NCBI GenBank assembly: GCA_028023455.1
Contig: JAQFVV010001074.1
Location: 53,074 to 117,073 of the forward strand
DNA: 64,000 bases
DNA from: Epiperipatus broadwayi
Taxonomy: Eukaryota; Onychophora; Udeonychophora; Euonychophora; Peripatidae
Reading direction: 5' to 3'
Shown here: positions 46,025 through 55,914 of the stretch, piece after piece
Layout: every line of letters starts with the position of its first letter
Numbering within the stretch: the stretch's first letter is position 1
The notes under the pieces: model-generated
Told to the model about the DNA's origin: nothing
Database searches by the model: none
Seen by the model: only the letters and a program-made list of their open reading frames with translations
Program-made: the position numbers and the translations under genes

Positions 46025-47045
46025 TATTTTATTTATTATATCATGTCAGTTATTACAATTATTGACTTCACTTGAATATATGCATGTCTTATGTAATGGA
46101 TTAACCAATAACTAAAAATTTAATTATTTTTTTTATTTTTATGGATTATTTGCTTGTGTTTTGAAATTTGACCATTTTATAAGTCAGTATTGTCAAGAAT
46201 ATAATTTTAAATGACAATTTTAAACAAAATTATTAGTATATAATTAATAATATGCTTTTGACTACTGTTGGTAGGTTTAGTGTTCAAGATGAATGTGTGT
46301 GTGGTGCTTTTTGATGGAAATATAAAGTGTATACTTACATTTCCCCTCAACTTAAGGAATTAAAATAAATGTAATATATATATTTTTAATTCTCAAGGTT
46401 TTATTTAAATAAGTGAAAACTAATTTGATTTCTCATGATAGAGTTTCAATATTCAGGCAGTGTATGTCCCACCAACTTCTCTACTACAATCTAACCAATA
46501 TTTGTTTGGTCCTGTATGCATGGTTACAGCAAATGGTCATTCATAAGTGTTGCAGAATTTGAAAGATGAAATCCCTATTTTAAAATGGTGATTAACTTTC
46601 TTTTTGAATTTGTTGCACTTTTCACTCATTAATAGCATTTTATGTCTTTATTCAATCCTTTTCTCAATTAATAGGTGTTGCATGAGCATAGAGATAGGTT
46701 GATATAATAAGGTTGGGGGTTATGTTTGCTTTGTTTTTAATGTCATTCCCTTGAAATTTTTTTTTTCAATTTTACAAAGAAATCTTGGCTCAAAATTGGT
46801 ATTCAATTATTAGCCTATCATGTAAAACATGGATTTGGATTACTTGCTTTTGTTCCACTCTCAGGAAAATCTTTCACACAATGTGTCTTTATTGATATAT
46901 TTGGTGTTATCAGATCTAAGTGACATAAGACTGTATTCATTGTTCATATAATGGTATACTAAAAGCTAGGATGGTGGAAGATCTGATTATCTACAGCTAA
47001 GTTAGTTTTAAAACAGGCAAAACTCTCCCTCTCTCTATATATATA
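46025..47045. other. AT-rich region without recognisable genes
   Basis: Nothing coding recognised. The 18-mer shared with 11695-11712 lies at 47011-47028 just before a CT/TA microsatellite that marks the outer edge of Penelope pair 3. Confidence 0.5.
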
Positions 47046-47184
47046 TATCCAAACAACGGTAAACAATTTATAATATAATATAAATAAAAACTCATAAAGA
47101 AATATTTTCGATTATATTCATAATCATTTTCAACTCAACTTTCAAAATGGATTCATCTATTACCAACCGGAAACACATGTCGAT

Positions 47185-47481
47185 TTAAATATCCCACAAT
47201 TCATTAATCCTAACATTTGCTGACTGTCTGTTTATTATCGTATTTTTATACCTACTAATAAAAACTGCCTCTTTAATTTTTCTTTTTTCATTATCTCTCT
47301 CTTGGCCTAAATTTTTTACTTTATTTATATCAAAATTAAATTTAAAATTACAATTCCTATCATGATCATAAAAAACAGATTCAGTATATAACTTGATTTC
47401 ATTATTATTATCATTAAATATGTGTACAATTTTCAAAACTCTTTTATACAACAATTTATGTTCTTTAATTCTTTTTTCCAT
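47185..47481 (-). CDS. Penelope GIY-YIG C-terminal half, pair 3 left (98 codons)
   Basis: Continues 47543-47971 after a frame break. Just upstream in the same frame lies IFCGCNLSCVGES, the CxC..VGES form of GIY-YIG. The open part starts MEKRIKEHKLLYKRV (the R-x-x-EH motif) and ends with the conserved RKIKEAVFI block and RINELWDI at the stop. A DHDRNCNF segment fills the position of the usual GH histidine motif. Lys/Asn-rich as expected from the base composition. Confidence 0.6.
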   Translation of the reverse strand: MEKRIKEHKLLYKRVLKIVHIFNDNNNEIKLYTESVFYDHDRNCNFKFNFDINKVKNLGQERDNEKRKIKEAVFISRYKNTIINRQSANVRINELWDI

Positions 47482-47542
47482 TTTACATCTAGATTCCCCT
47501 ACACATGATAAGTTACACCCACAAAAAATTCTATAAATTATA

Positions 47543-47971
47543 TTACATTATTTTTTGTAACTTATCTTTTGAATTATTAACCATTCTATTTAAATTACCT
47601 GATCTATGAAATGAAACATTATATATACTATTATAAACTTTTTTCATAAATTTTACTTGATTATTATTATAAAAAGGCAAAGAAATCCACTTCTTACTCT
47701 CAATTTCTTCATCACCAGTATTTCTATTAATTTTCTTAGTAAATTGACAAACCACTTGATAAATTTCTTTTATATTATAACCTACACTTAATAATTCACT
47801 TGCATAATTTTCAATATTTTTCTTTTTATCACATGCATATTTACATAAAATATTATTTCTATGTAAAAAAGACCTAAAACCAGCCATTTTATAATTATGT
47901 GGCACTTTAGATAAATATGGAATATACCCTCTGGTTTCAATAGGTTTAATAAATAATTTATAGTCAATCAT
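47543..47971 (-). CDS. Penelope linker region before GIY-YIG, pair 3 left (142 codons)
   Basis: Minus-strand frame from the end of the RT thumb/linker to just before the endonuclease. Blocks include RSFLHRNNILCKYACDKKKN, ASELLSVGYNIKEI, KWISLPFYNNNQVKF and NRMVNNSKDKLQK. These correspond in order to the GY-x-x and WISLPF-type segments seen in the P4 Penelope frame (SVGYSDKFV, FISLPFKLSS). The frame stops at 47543 just before the endonuclease, where the right arm has the extra bases NNVIYRIF-like; one indel separates this frame from 47185-47481. The start is the first methionine after the inverted centre, not a natural start. Confidence 0.6.
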   Translation of the reverse strand: MIDYKLFIKPIETRGYIPYLSKVPHNYKMAGFRSFLHRNNILCKYACDKKKNIENYASELLSVGYNIKEIYQVVCQFTKKINRNTGDEEIESKKWISLPFYNNNQVKFMKKVYNSIYNVSFHRSGNLNRMVNNSKDKLQKIM

Positions 47972-48059
47972 ATTATTGTTCCTTGAATATGGAATATACC
48001 CTCTGGTTTCAATTATTGTTCCTTGAAATTATCAAATCTAAATGATTTAGATTTGATAA

Positions 48060-48865
48060 TTTCAAGGAACAATAATATGATTGACTATAAATTGTTCATT
48101 AAACCTATTGAAACCAGAGAGTATATTTCATATTTATCTAAAGTGCCACATAATTATAAAATGGCTGGATTTAGGTCTTTTTTTACATAGAAATAATATT
48201 TTGTGTAAATAGGCATGTGGTAAAAAGAAAAATATTGAAAATTATGCAAGTGAATTATTAAGTGTAGGTTATAATATAAAAAAAATTTATCAAGTGGTTT
48301 GTCAATTTAGTAAGAAAATTAATAGAAATACTGGTGATGAAGAAATTGAGAGTAAGAAGTGGATTTCTTTACCTTTTTATAATAATAATCAAGTAAAATT
48401 TATAAAAAAAGTTTATAATAGTAATATAATGTTTCATTTTATGGATCAGGTAATTTAAATAGAATGGTTAATTATTCAAAAGATAAGTTAGAAAAAAATA
48501 ACGTAATATAATTTATAGAATTTTTTGTGGGTGTAACTTATCATATGTAGGGGAATCTAGATGTAATATGGAAAAAAGAATTAAAGAACATAAATTGTTG
48601 TATAAAAGAGTTTTGAAAAATGTACACATATGTAATGATAATAATAATGAAATCAAGTTATATACTAAATCTGTTATTTATGATCATGATAGGAATTGTA
48701 ATTTTAAATTTAATTTTGATATAAATAAAATAAAAATTTTGTGCCAAGAGAGAGATAATGAAAAAAAGAAAAATTAAAGAGGCAGTTTTTATTAGTAGAT
48801 ATAAAAATATGATAATAAACAGACAGTCAGCAAATGTTAGGATTAATGAATTGTGGAATATTTAA
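48060..48865 (+). pseudogene. Penelope linker and GIY-YIG, pair 3 right
   Basis: Mirror of the left arm: reads IDYKLFIKPIETREY, then several frame breaks (for example a stop after the CK of ILCK), then the open stretch 48568-48777 (MEKRIKEHKLLYKRVLKNV to RDNEKKKN), ending at the same ELWNI-type stop. It has an independent set of frameshifts from the left arm. Confidence 0.6.
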
Positions 48866-48916
48866 ATCGACATGTGTTTCTGGTTGGTAATAGATGATTC
48901 CATTTTGAAAGTTGAG

Positions 48917-48946
48917 TTGAAAATGATTATGAATATAATCGAAAAT
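48917..48946 (+). other. Hammerhead-like tail motif, Penelope pair 3
   Basis: TGAAAATGATTATGAATATA followed by ATCGAAAA: a GATTAT/ATAATC stem with a four-base loop, preceded by TGAnnATGA and followed by GAAA. The left arm has the complement at 47102-47132. Located about 55 bases after the stop codon. Confidence 0.35.
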
Positions 48947-49108
48947 ATTTATTTATGAGTTTTTATTTATATTATATTATAAATTGTTTACCGTTGTTTG
49001 GAAAATATTTAAGTTTCGGTTTGTTTTATATATATATATAATCAAAACTACCCCAAATCCAAAATTCAACCAGACCAACATAAAAAATAATATTAAAACA
49101 CAACCAAA

Positions 49109-49138
49109 GGTTTCACTGCTACAAGCAGACTTCTCAAG
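49109..49138 (-). other. Hammerhead-like tail motif, pair 4 left
   Basis: Minus strand CTTGAGAAGTCTGCTTGTAG then CAGTGAAACC: stem CTGCT/AGCAG with a TGT loop, between TGAGAAG and TGAAA. Same as 53090-53119. Confidence 0.35.
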
Positions 49139-49175
49139 TGTAAAGAACTACAAAAACTACACAATATATATAATA

Positions 49176-49781
49176 TTAAAAAATACCCACAAATCCATTC
49201 ACTTCCCATCCACCCTTAATATTAAAAGAACTCTTAAATAAGTTAATTGCTTCAGAATAATAAATTTGCAATAATAAAGATTTTTTAATTCTTCTTTTGA
49301 TTTCATTTCTCTCAAAGAAGACAACCTTAGCTTCATCAAAATCAATAGTGTGGCCTGTATCTTTTTCATGAACATACAAAGCAGAACTAAGATATCTATT
49401 TTTAACTCTACTTTTATGAACCTTTATTCTTTCATTTAAACTCAAACTACTCTGACCTATGTAAACCTTCTTACAAAATAAACAAGAGATAAAATATACT
49501 ACACCAGAAATAATCTTTCTATCAAAAATTTCTTTTGTATTATTTAATAAATTATTCAATGTAACACCCTTTTTCCAAGCAATTTTCTTATTTCCAAACA
49601 ATTTACTATTTCTACATAAAATTTTATAAGAAGACAATTTAAATGGCAAAGAAATAAAATCATATTTTTCTTTAACCTTTACATCCTTACAAATATTATT
49701 ATTAAATAAAATACTTTTAACAAATTTATCGGAGTAACCAACACTCAAATAATCTTTATAAAATTGATATTTCTGGAACAA
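49176..49781 (-). CDS. Penelope linker plus GIY-YIG endonuclease, pair 4 left (201 codons)
   Basis: Catalyses DNA nicking at the target in Penelope retrotransposition. Residues 1-90 are the linker after the RT (SVGYSDKF 13-20, FISLPFKLSSYK 42-53, NNLLNNTKE 76-84). GIY-YIG domain follows: GVVYFISCLFCKKVYIG at 93-109 (CxxC between the two halves), R118 in NERIKVHK, H122, YVHEKDTGH (H138, H144), E157 in VVFFER, and KRRIKKSLLLQIYY. All usual endonuclease landmarks are present, so this domain could still be folded. It is separated from the RT frame by a one-base deletion at about 49783: the right arm has AGTGGGGTAG where this arm has AGTGGGTAG. Confidence 0.8.
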   Translation of the reverse strand: MFQKYQFYKDYLSVGYSDKFVKSILFNNNICKDVKVKEKYDFISLPFKLSSYKILCRNSKLFGNKKIAWKKGVTLNNLLNNTKEIFDRKIISGVVYFISCLFCKKVYIGQSSLSLNERIKVHKSRVKNRYLSSALYVHEKDTGHTIDFDEAKVVFFERNEIKRRIKKSLLLQIYYSEAINLFKSSFNIKGGWEVNGFVGIF

Positions 49782-49783
49782 AG

Positions 49784-50377
49784 CTACCCACTAGAATTAT
49801 TTAATTTAATATTCCTATGACAATAATTCCTTAAAGCAGCTACTTTATGAGATACAGACTGATAGCAATCAGGTTTAATTATAGATCTTAATTCTTTACT
49901 TTTAACTAAATGACTACACAATAAACAATTAATTTCTACATTTCTAATTACCAAAAGATCTAAAAATTTTAACTTACCAAAATCTAACTTCCCTCCTTCT
50001 AACACAAATTTTATAGAAGGATCAAAACAATTAAACTCATTTACAAATTCCTTCAATTTATCATTCTTAACTACAAATAAACAATCATTAACATATCTGA
50101 CAAATAACTTTACATATAAACAATTCTTTTTAATAATAATTTCCTCTACCATATAACTAATATAAACTGAACATACTAAAGGAGAAATAATATAACCTAT
50201 TATCCACCCTTCCTTAATCTTATAAAAATTACCTTTATAAGTAAAATACATAGAATCTTCTAATAACAAAAGCAAATCTTTCATTAGCTTAATTTTATTT
50301 TTTGATAAAGAACTTTTATTAATCAATACAGAGATAAAAACATCAATACTGCTTAACATATTAACAGACTGATACAT
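49784..50377 (-). CDS. Penelope reverse transcriptase C-terminal half, pair 4 left (197 codons)
   Basis: RT palm part. Upstream in the same frame is FGSLDIENMYQSV (motif A). The listed methionine is the one in ENMYQSV and is not a natural start. Motif B region EGWIIGYIISPLVCSVYIS is at 56-74. Motif C at 94-98 reads RYVND where the right arm reads RYVDD: a catalytic aspartate is replaced by asparagine (N97), so this copy should lack polymerase activity. KLKFLDLLVIR follows (FLD motif). The terminal NNSSG runs into a stop created by a one-base deletion; the right arm continues NNSSGVALFQKYQFYKD. Confidence 0.8.
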   Translation of the reverse strand: MYQSVNMLSSIDVFISVLINKSSLSKNKIKLMKDLLLLLEDSMYFTYKGNFYKIKEGWIIGYIISPLVCSVYISYMVEEIIIKKNCLYVKLFVRYVNDCLFVVKNDKLKEFVNEFNCFDPSIKFVLEGGKLDFGKLKFLDLLVIRNVEINCLLCSHLVKSKELRSIIKPDCYQSVSHKVAALRNYCHRNIKLNNSSG

Positions 50378-51207
50378 ATTTTCAATATCTAAACTGCCAA
50401 ATACCCAATTACTTTCAATTTTAAAATTATTAATCTAATCAAAAGCCTTAAAAGAAGAAGAAATTGTGTAATGATCAAAATCAACAAATTGTTTTAAAAA
50501 ATTATTCAAGAATCTAGAAATACCCTCTACAACACTACCTGTAAAATCAAAAATAAATCTTAAAGGAAAACCATCATTATGAGTCTTAATATTCACAAAC
50601 ATCTTAGCTGATGTGAAATCATTAGGATAGCACTTTAAATAATCTACTCTATTAAAAATTTTAAATTAACCATTTTCTTCATAATATCTATCAATTTTCC
50701 TTTAATCAAATTACCTGGATCTTTATCTAAAACATATATTTACCATTATTTAATTCTCTATCCATTTTCTCTTTGAATTCATCTTCTTTCATAATGACAA
50801 ACCTACCAGCTTTGTCTTCACAAGAAATGATTACATCATTAGCAAATTAACCTATTCTTAAGATTAATAACAAATTTTTCTTTCCTTTTTAAACTTTTAT
50901 TCAAAATCGATTGAATACCAACTTTCTGCTCATCACTCAAATTACTAGATTCAATAGACGAAATTATATCAAAAACTATATTTTTGAATGAAATGGAACA
51001 AAATTAGGGCCTTTACCAAGAATATCTAATTCTCTATCATTTAACTTCAAATCAGTAAGATTAACAACTCTATCCTCAGAAACATTATTCTCATACCCTT
51101 TATCACTACAATAAATTTTATTAACTTTCCCAAACAACCACTTTAATTTTCTTTCATATTTTTTACAATAAAAATTTGACCTATTCTGTCTAAATTGTCT
51201 GGCTGAT
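50378..51207 (-). pseudogene. Penelope RT N-terminal half, pair 4 left
   Basis: Minus strand, at least three breaks. In order: ARQFRQNRSNFYCKKYERKL, VVNLTDLKLNDRELDILGKG followed by PNFVP (a Penelope hallmark), a broken stretch, DKAGRFVIMKEDEFKEKM, then PNDFTSAKMFVNIKTHND, PLRFIFDFTGSVVEGISRFL and SLDIENMYQSV. These fit RT motifs 0-A of Penelope-like elements. Together with 49784-50377 this gives a nearly complete but dead RT. Confidence 0.7.
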
Positions 51208-51219
51208 TCATCCCACCCG

Positions 51220-51414
51220 TCAATTTTTGTACAGCATGCAATTGCTGCGGGTCATGCATGCAAGCCGGATAAACCTAAAATTATGTGTAGGGAGAAAAGT
51301 CATCTGAGAAAAAAAATTAAGGAGGCAGTTTTTATCATTTCGGATGAGCATGCATTGAATAAGAGAGAATCTTTTTATGCTTTATCAAAGAAGTGGCCTG
51401 CTGAGGTGCTTTAA
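51220..51414 (+). CDS. Penelope GIY-YIG C-terminal fragment, family 5 (65 codons)
   Basis: Open without a start codon: SIFVQHAIAAGHACKPDKPK gives the A-x-H...GH histidine pair of Penelope GIY-YIG domains. RKKIKEAVFI is the conserved late block (compare RKIKEAVFI in pair 3). Ends WPAEVL, then stop. No internal stops, so this insertion is younger than its host element. Confidence 0.65.
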   Translation, partial: SIFVQHAIAAGHACKPDKPKIMCREKSHLRKKIKEAVFIISDEHALNKRESFYALSKKWPAEVL

Positions 51415-51497
51415 CACTTATTTGCATATTAGACTATGTTAGTTGTACATTTGCATATTAGTATACTGTTTGAAAATTATTAAAATTTATATTGTCC

Positions 51498-51528
51498 TTG
51501 ATAATGAAAGGTAAGCCTTCGAAAACGT
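51498..51528 (+). other. Hammerhead-like tail motif, family 5
   Basis: TTGATAATGAAAGGTAAGCC then TTCGAAAACG: stem AAGG/CCTT with a TAAG loop, followed by CGAAA. The CTGATGA box is disrupted (TTGATAATGA). About 85 bases after the stop codon. Confidence 0.35.
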
Positions 51529-51640
51529 TCGGAGAATTTATAATTTGTTGATATTTATCTATATATCATATTTTGTTGTTTGAGTTATATTTTGAAATTA
51601 ATGTGCATATTTATTTTAACGGATTTAAATTTTACAAAAT

Positions 51641-52085
51641 TGAATAATTAAAATCTTGCCTCCTGTCTAAATAATATCTATTTCTTTTATATACGTAAAT
51701 AAATTTGTAAAACCTTACAAAATTTTATTTTAAAAAACTATTCAAAATATATGTTTGTAACTTAAAAACTAAATTCCTATTTTGAAGCAACTTTTTATTT
51801 CTACTAAAATTAATAACACAACACCTAGAAAAAACACAAAATTCCCTACATTTTTTAAGAAAATAAATCTGCTATCATAAAGACTCTATCCTAACACTCA
51901 ATCTAGACAAATTTTTAATTCTTCTAATATCATTCAATGAAAAATTATTAAAAACTAAACTCCACAAACCCATACTAAAAAACCCAATTACCAATACCCT
52001 TATAAATTAAAACACAATAAAAACATACACACACTTCTATATATATATAACTAAATAAACACAAATACACTCTTTCAACCCAAAC
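51641..52085 (-). pseudogene. Penelope N-terminal region, pair 4 left
   Basis: Minus-strand reading gives MGLWSLVFNNFSLNDIRRIK, LSRLSVRIESL, a stop pair, then FLKKCREFCVFSRCCVINFS and NKKLLQNRNLVFKLQ. The FLKKC...F block corresponds to the conserved FL-x-C near the N-terminus of Penelope proteins. It ends in TA-rich leader sequence at about 52030-52085. Confidence 0.55.
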
Positions 52086-52104
52086 TCAAACAACAATTAA
52101 AAAA

Positions 52105-53052
52105 TTGTTTATATGTAAAGTTATTTGTCAGATATGTTGATGATTGTTTATTTGTAGTTGAGAATGATAAATTGAAGGAATTTGTAAATGAGTTTAATTG
52201 TTTTGATCCTTCTATAAAATTTGTGTTAGAAGGAGGGGGTTAGATTTAGGTAAGTTAAAATTTTTAGATCTTTTGGTAATTAGAAGTGTAAAAATTAATT
52301 TTTTATTGTGTAGTCATTTAGTTAAAAGTAAAGAATTAAGATCAATAATTAAACCTGATAGCTATCAGTCTGTATCTCATAAAGTAGCTGCTTTAAGGAA
52401 TTATTGTCATAGGAATATTAAATTAAATAATTCTAGTGGGGTAGCTTTGTTTCAGAAATATCAATTTTATAAAGATTACTTGAGTGTTGGTTATTCTGAT
52501 AAATTTGTTAAAAGTATTTTATTTAATAATAATATTTGTAAGGATGTAAAGGTTAAAGAAAAATATGATTTTATTTCTTTGCCATTTAAATTGTCTTCTT
52601 ATAAAATTGTATGTAGAAATAGTAAATTGTTTGGAAATAAGAAAATTGCTTGGAAAAGGGGTGTTACATTGAATAATTTATTAAATAATACAAAAGAAAT
52701 TTTTGATAGAAAGACTATTCCTGGTATAATATATTTTATCACTTGTTTATTTTGTAAGAAGGTTTACATAGGTCAGAGTAGTTTGAGTTTAAATGAAAGA
52801 ATAAAGGTTCATAAAAGTAGAGTTAAAAATAGATATCTTAGTTCTGCTTTGTATGTCCATGAAAAAGATACAGGCCACACTATTGATTTTGATGAAGCAA
52901 AGATTGTCTTCTTTGAGAGAAATGAAATCAAAAGAAGAATTAAAGAATCTTTATTATTAAAAATTTATTATTCTGAAGCAATTAACTTATTTAAGAGTTC
53001 TTTTAATATTAAGGGTGGATGGGAAGTGAATGGATTTGTGGGTAATTTTTAA
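52105..53052 (+). CDS. Penelope RT end, linker and GIY-YIG, pair 4 right
   Basis: The open frame proper is 52273-53052 (259 codons); homologous coding begins at 52105 with NCLYVKLFVRYVDDCLFVV, so the catalytic YVDD is intact here. A one-base loss in the GGG run at about 52236 shifts the frame before KLKFLDLLVIR. From there it is open through the linker (NNSSGVALFQKYQFYKDYLS uninterrupted) and a full GIY-YIG domain (GIIYFITCLFCKKVYIGQSS, ERIKVHK, YVHEKDTGH, FFERNEIKRRIKESLL) to the same end as the left copy. It is 5' truncated before RT motif C, so no polymerase. The endonuclease domain has every expected landmark. Confidence 0.8.
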
Positions 53053-53089
53053 TATTATATATATTGTGTAGTTTTTGTAGTTCCTTACA

Positions 53090-53119
53090 CTTGAGAAGTC
53101 TGCTTGTAGCAGTGAAACC
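53090..53119 (+). other. Hammerhead-like tail motif, pair 4 right
   Basis: CTTGAGAAGTCTGCTTGTAG then CAGTGAAACC, about 38 bases after the stop. Stem CTGCT/AGCAG and GAAA; the first box is TGAGAAG rather than CTGATGA. Confidence 0.35.
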
Positions 53120-55914
53120 TTTGGTTGTGTTTTAATATTATTTTTTATGCTGGTCTGGTTGAATTTTGGATTTGAGATAGTTTTGATTATATATTGACTA
53201 GTTTAGCTTTATGCTTGTAATGTTTATATATATATAGTGACCATCTGAATGGGCACAAGAAATTGACATACTTTGTATCTGCATTGAATAGTTATATTAT
53301 ATTTAAGAAAAATGAAATAGCCTTAGAATTTTAAATTTTTTTGCTGGAAATTGTTTAAAGCTTAGATATGGGTTGCTTATGCAGTTGATAGACCACTTAG
53401 TGAAGTATTTAATGCCAAAGATAGGAATTGGTATATTTGGGCAGGAAAATGCAAAGTTATTTTATGTTAGTGTAATATTTGGTTGAATGGTTTCAAAATC
53501 CTTTATTCATTAATACTTATCCTTTTGTCAACAATTAATAGCCATTTCAATTATATTTAGTTAGGATAGTTTAATATTTAGGTTGCAGTACATGTGTATG
53601 CATATACGACTCTGCATCATTTTCATTTCATTTTCATCTTTTAATAACAGCAAACAATAGTACATGTACAATAAAAACATTTAAATTACAGTAATTATCT
53701 TAAATAATTTAACAAATATATATTTCTTTCCAATGATTAATAGATAGTTGAATCAATAAATTATTTTACAAATTAAATAAATTATTAATCATTTTGTTTA
53801 ATAGTTAGTTCCATATTCATTTTTTCTTTCAAGTTTGTAAAAGCTATTTATTTTATTATTATTATTTTTTGTCTTGATTTAATCAGAATAATTTTTTTTT
53901 AGAAAAGATTTTTTTTTTGAATATGTAATTAGCTTAGATAGAAGAAAAGCATGGGAGTAACCTTCTGAAGGGAAATAACCTTTTGCTAAAGAGAGCTACT
54001 TAACAAAGATCTCCAGTAGAAAATTTGCTTAGTATGTAATGTAATTGTAGCCAGTAAACAGTGGCTCATTATTGTGAAAATTAAAGCCAGTTGCTGAAGT
54101 CAAATTGATTTTAAAAAGGCTTTGGAGTAAAAGTTCGAAAGGATCTTAAGAAATTTATTATGGAAAAAGTTAATTAGAATGCAATTCTAAATTTTAAAAA
54201 GGTACATTAGTTTACTTTGCTCTCTTTGATTTAAACATTTTGAATTAACCACTTCATAACTATTGCTCTTTTAAAAATGTATGTTGATAATGTCCATTCT
54301 ACATTACTTCATTTAATTGTCATTTTAAATAAGAATAAATTGTATGAATATTATTGTTGTATCATTAACCAATGTGTGTCTTTTAATATATCTGGAAAAT
54401 GCATGCAGAACTATTTTACAGAATATATTTTAATTTTTCACTATTTTCAGTGTTATGTTTTTGTGAGGATTAAACATAAAATTAAGGATATGCATATTTT
54501 GATAAATCATGCCATGTTTAAATACATCATAGAGAGATGACAGTATTTATTTGTTTGATATTTCTGGAAATAATATATATTTTAAATGAAGGAAATAAAA
54601 TGTGAGTTACTTCAAATTAAGTATTTGCTTAAATCGAATGGAAGGATGAAATGCGGGTAATTTTTGTTCTCTTTGATAAAGCTGGAAAATAAAACGAAGT
54701 ATTATTAATTGTGGAATTATTAACGAATCATGGTATCTTAATTGACAATATTTAAGAATAAACCAGGCATATAATAAATTATAAAGTGTCAAATGCTATT
54801 CAAGAAAACTACTAAAAATAATTGCATACTAATTTAGAACTATAACGGAATGAGTAAGATAATTCCTGTTCAACTATAGTTAAAGTTGTCTTGTATTTTC
54901 GTCACAATAGAAGAGAAATTGATTGCTTATGTATGATATAGTAACTCAAATAACTTTGTTATGAACATTGGAGATGCTAGGTCATATTTAAGTTATGATT
55001 ATATTTTTTTTAAGTTGTCCTGCAACAGTTTATTTTAATCTAAATTCAGTTTGGAATGTGTCCCATATTGTTTCATAAACCTGGAGCAGAGCTTTGCAAG
55101 TGAACTTTTATTTTAAGTTACAAAACAAATAACTTTTGTCTCTTTATTTTTTATATTTTTTATTGCTTGTCATTATTAATGTATATCATAGATAGACAGG
55201 TTTACTTATTATTATGTTTTATTTATAATTTGGGTTATTTTGACCTTCTAGATTGTCTCCGAAGTGTATCCAAATGAGGAATACACTGGTAAAAATTGAT
55301 TTTGTACAAATATGTCTTATTGTTCTTTTATGAAGGTAAAAAAAAGAAATATTTTTTTAAATATATTATTAGAGAGGTTTATATTTATTTTGTATACTTT
55401 ATTATCTCAAAGTGAGAATTTTGTTCTTTTTTTAAATCAACGAACATATAATAGAAATAATTTGCTAGATATGAAAGAAAGTTTGTTCGTAATAATTATA
55501 ACCATTAAATTTTAAAAGTAACCTAAAGTTTATTCTGAATTAAAAGTTATACCATAATGCAATATTTAATTACCACATTGCCTGCATAGTGTGTAATTTA
55601 GAGTTAATTTTATATATACTTTTATTAATGGGTGTGTGTCTGTTTGCACAATTATGACATTTGATTGATAAAGTTCAGTTTGTGAATATTTTATGTATAA
55701 ATTTCGGATGCTGTCATATTCTACTGAGTTGAATGGATTGGTATGTTATCTGTATGTATTTATCTGCCAGCGTGTATTTATAATGTTCAATATTTAGAAA
55801 AGCTATGAGAACAGAAATTTGATTGTATTATAATGTTTGTAGGGATAAAAGATTTTGCTTATTTAGTATATGTTAATAATTTTCCATGAGTAGAGCCTAG
55901 TTTATATTATACGC

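Larger units (their letters stand above)
47046..49003. mobile_element. Penelope-like element, head-to-head pair 3
   Basis: Almost symmetrical pair. Left arm minus (about 48030 to 47046) and right arm plus (about 48040 to 49003), centre at about 48036 (TCTAAATGATTTAGA). Outer ends CCAAACAACGGTAAACAA and its complement. The arms are nearly identical by eye, with few indels. The left arm has a ~45 bp duplication near the centre (GGAATATACCCTCTGG at about 47917 and 47990). Each arm carries only the last ~250 codons of the element. Confidence 0.8.
51208..51640 (+). mobile_element. Fifth Penelope-like family, 3' end inserted in pair 4
   Basis: A plus-strand 3' fragment inserted into the minus-strand N-terminal region of the pair 4 left copy. 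Contains the last 65 codons of a GIY-YIG domain, a stop, a tail with GATAATGAAAGGTAAGCC, and AT-rich sequence. The left junction is at about 51208 (after GGCTGATTC on the plus strand). The right junction is uncertain (51600-51650). No clear target duplication was found. Its protein ending differs from families 1-4. Confidence 0.65.
49030..53200. mobile_element. Penelope-like element, head-to-head pair 4 (longest copy)
   Basis: Left arm minus from about 52085 to 49030, interrupted by another Penelope tail at 51208-51640, so about 2.6 kb of element reaching the N-terminal region. Right arm plus from about 52105 to 53200, starting exactly in the RT before motif C. Both tails share CCAAAGGTTTCACTGCTAC / complement. 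Together the two arms show most of the expected protein: N-terminal FLKKC-type segment, LGKGPNFVP, RT motifs, linker, GIY-YIG. Neither arm is intact. Confidence 0.8.
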
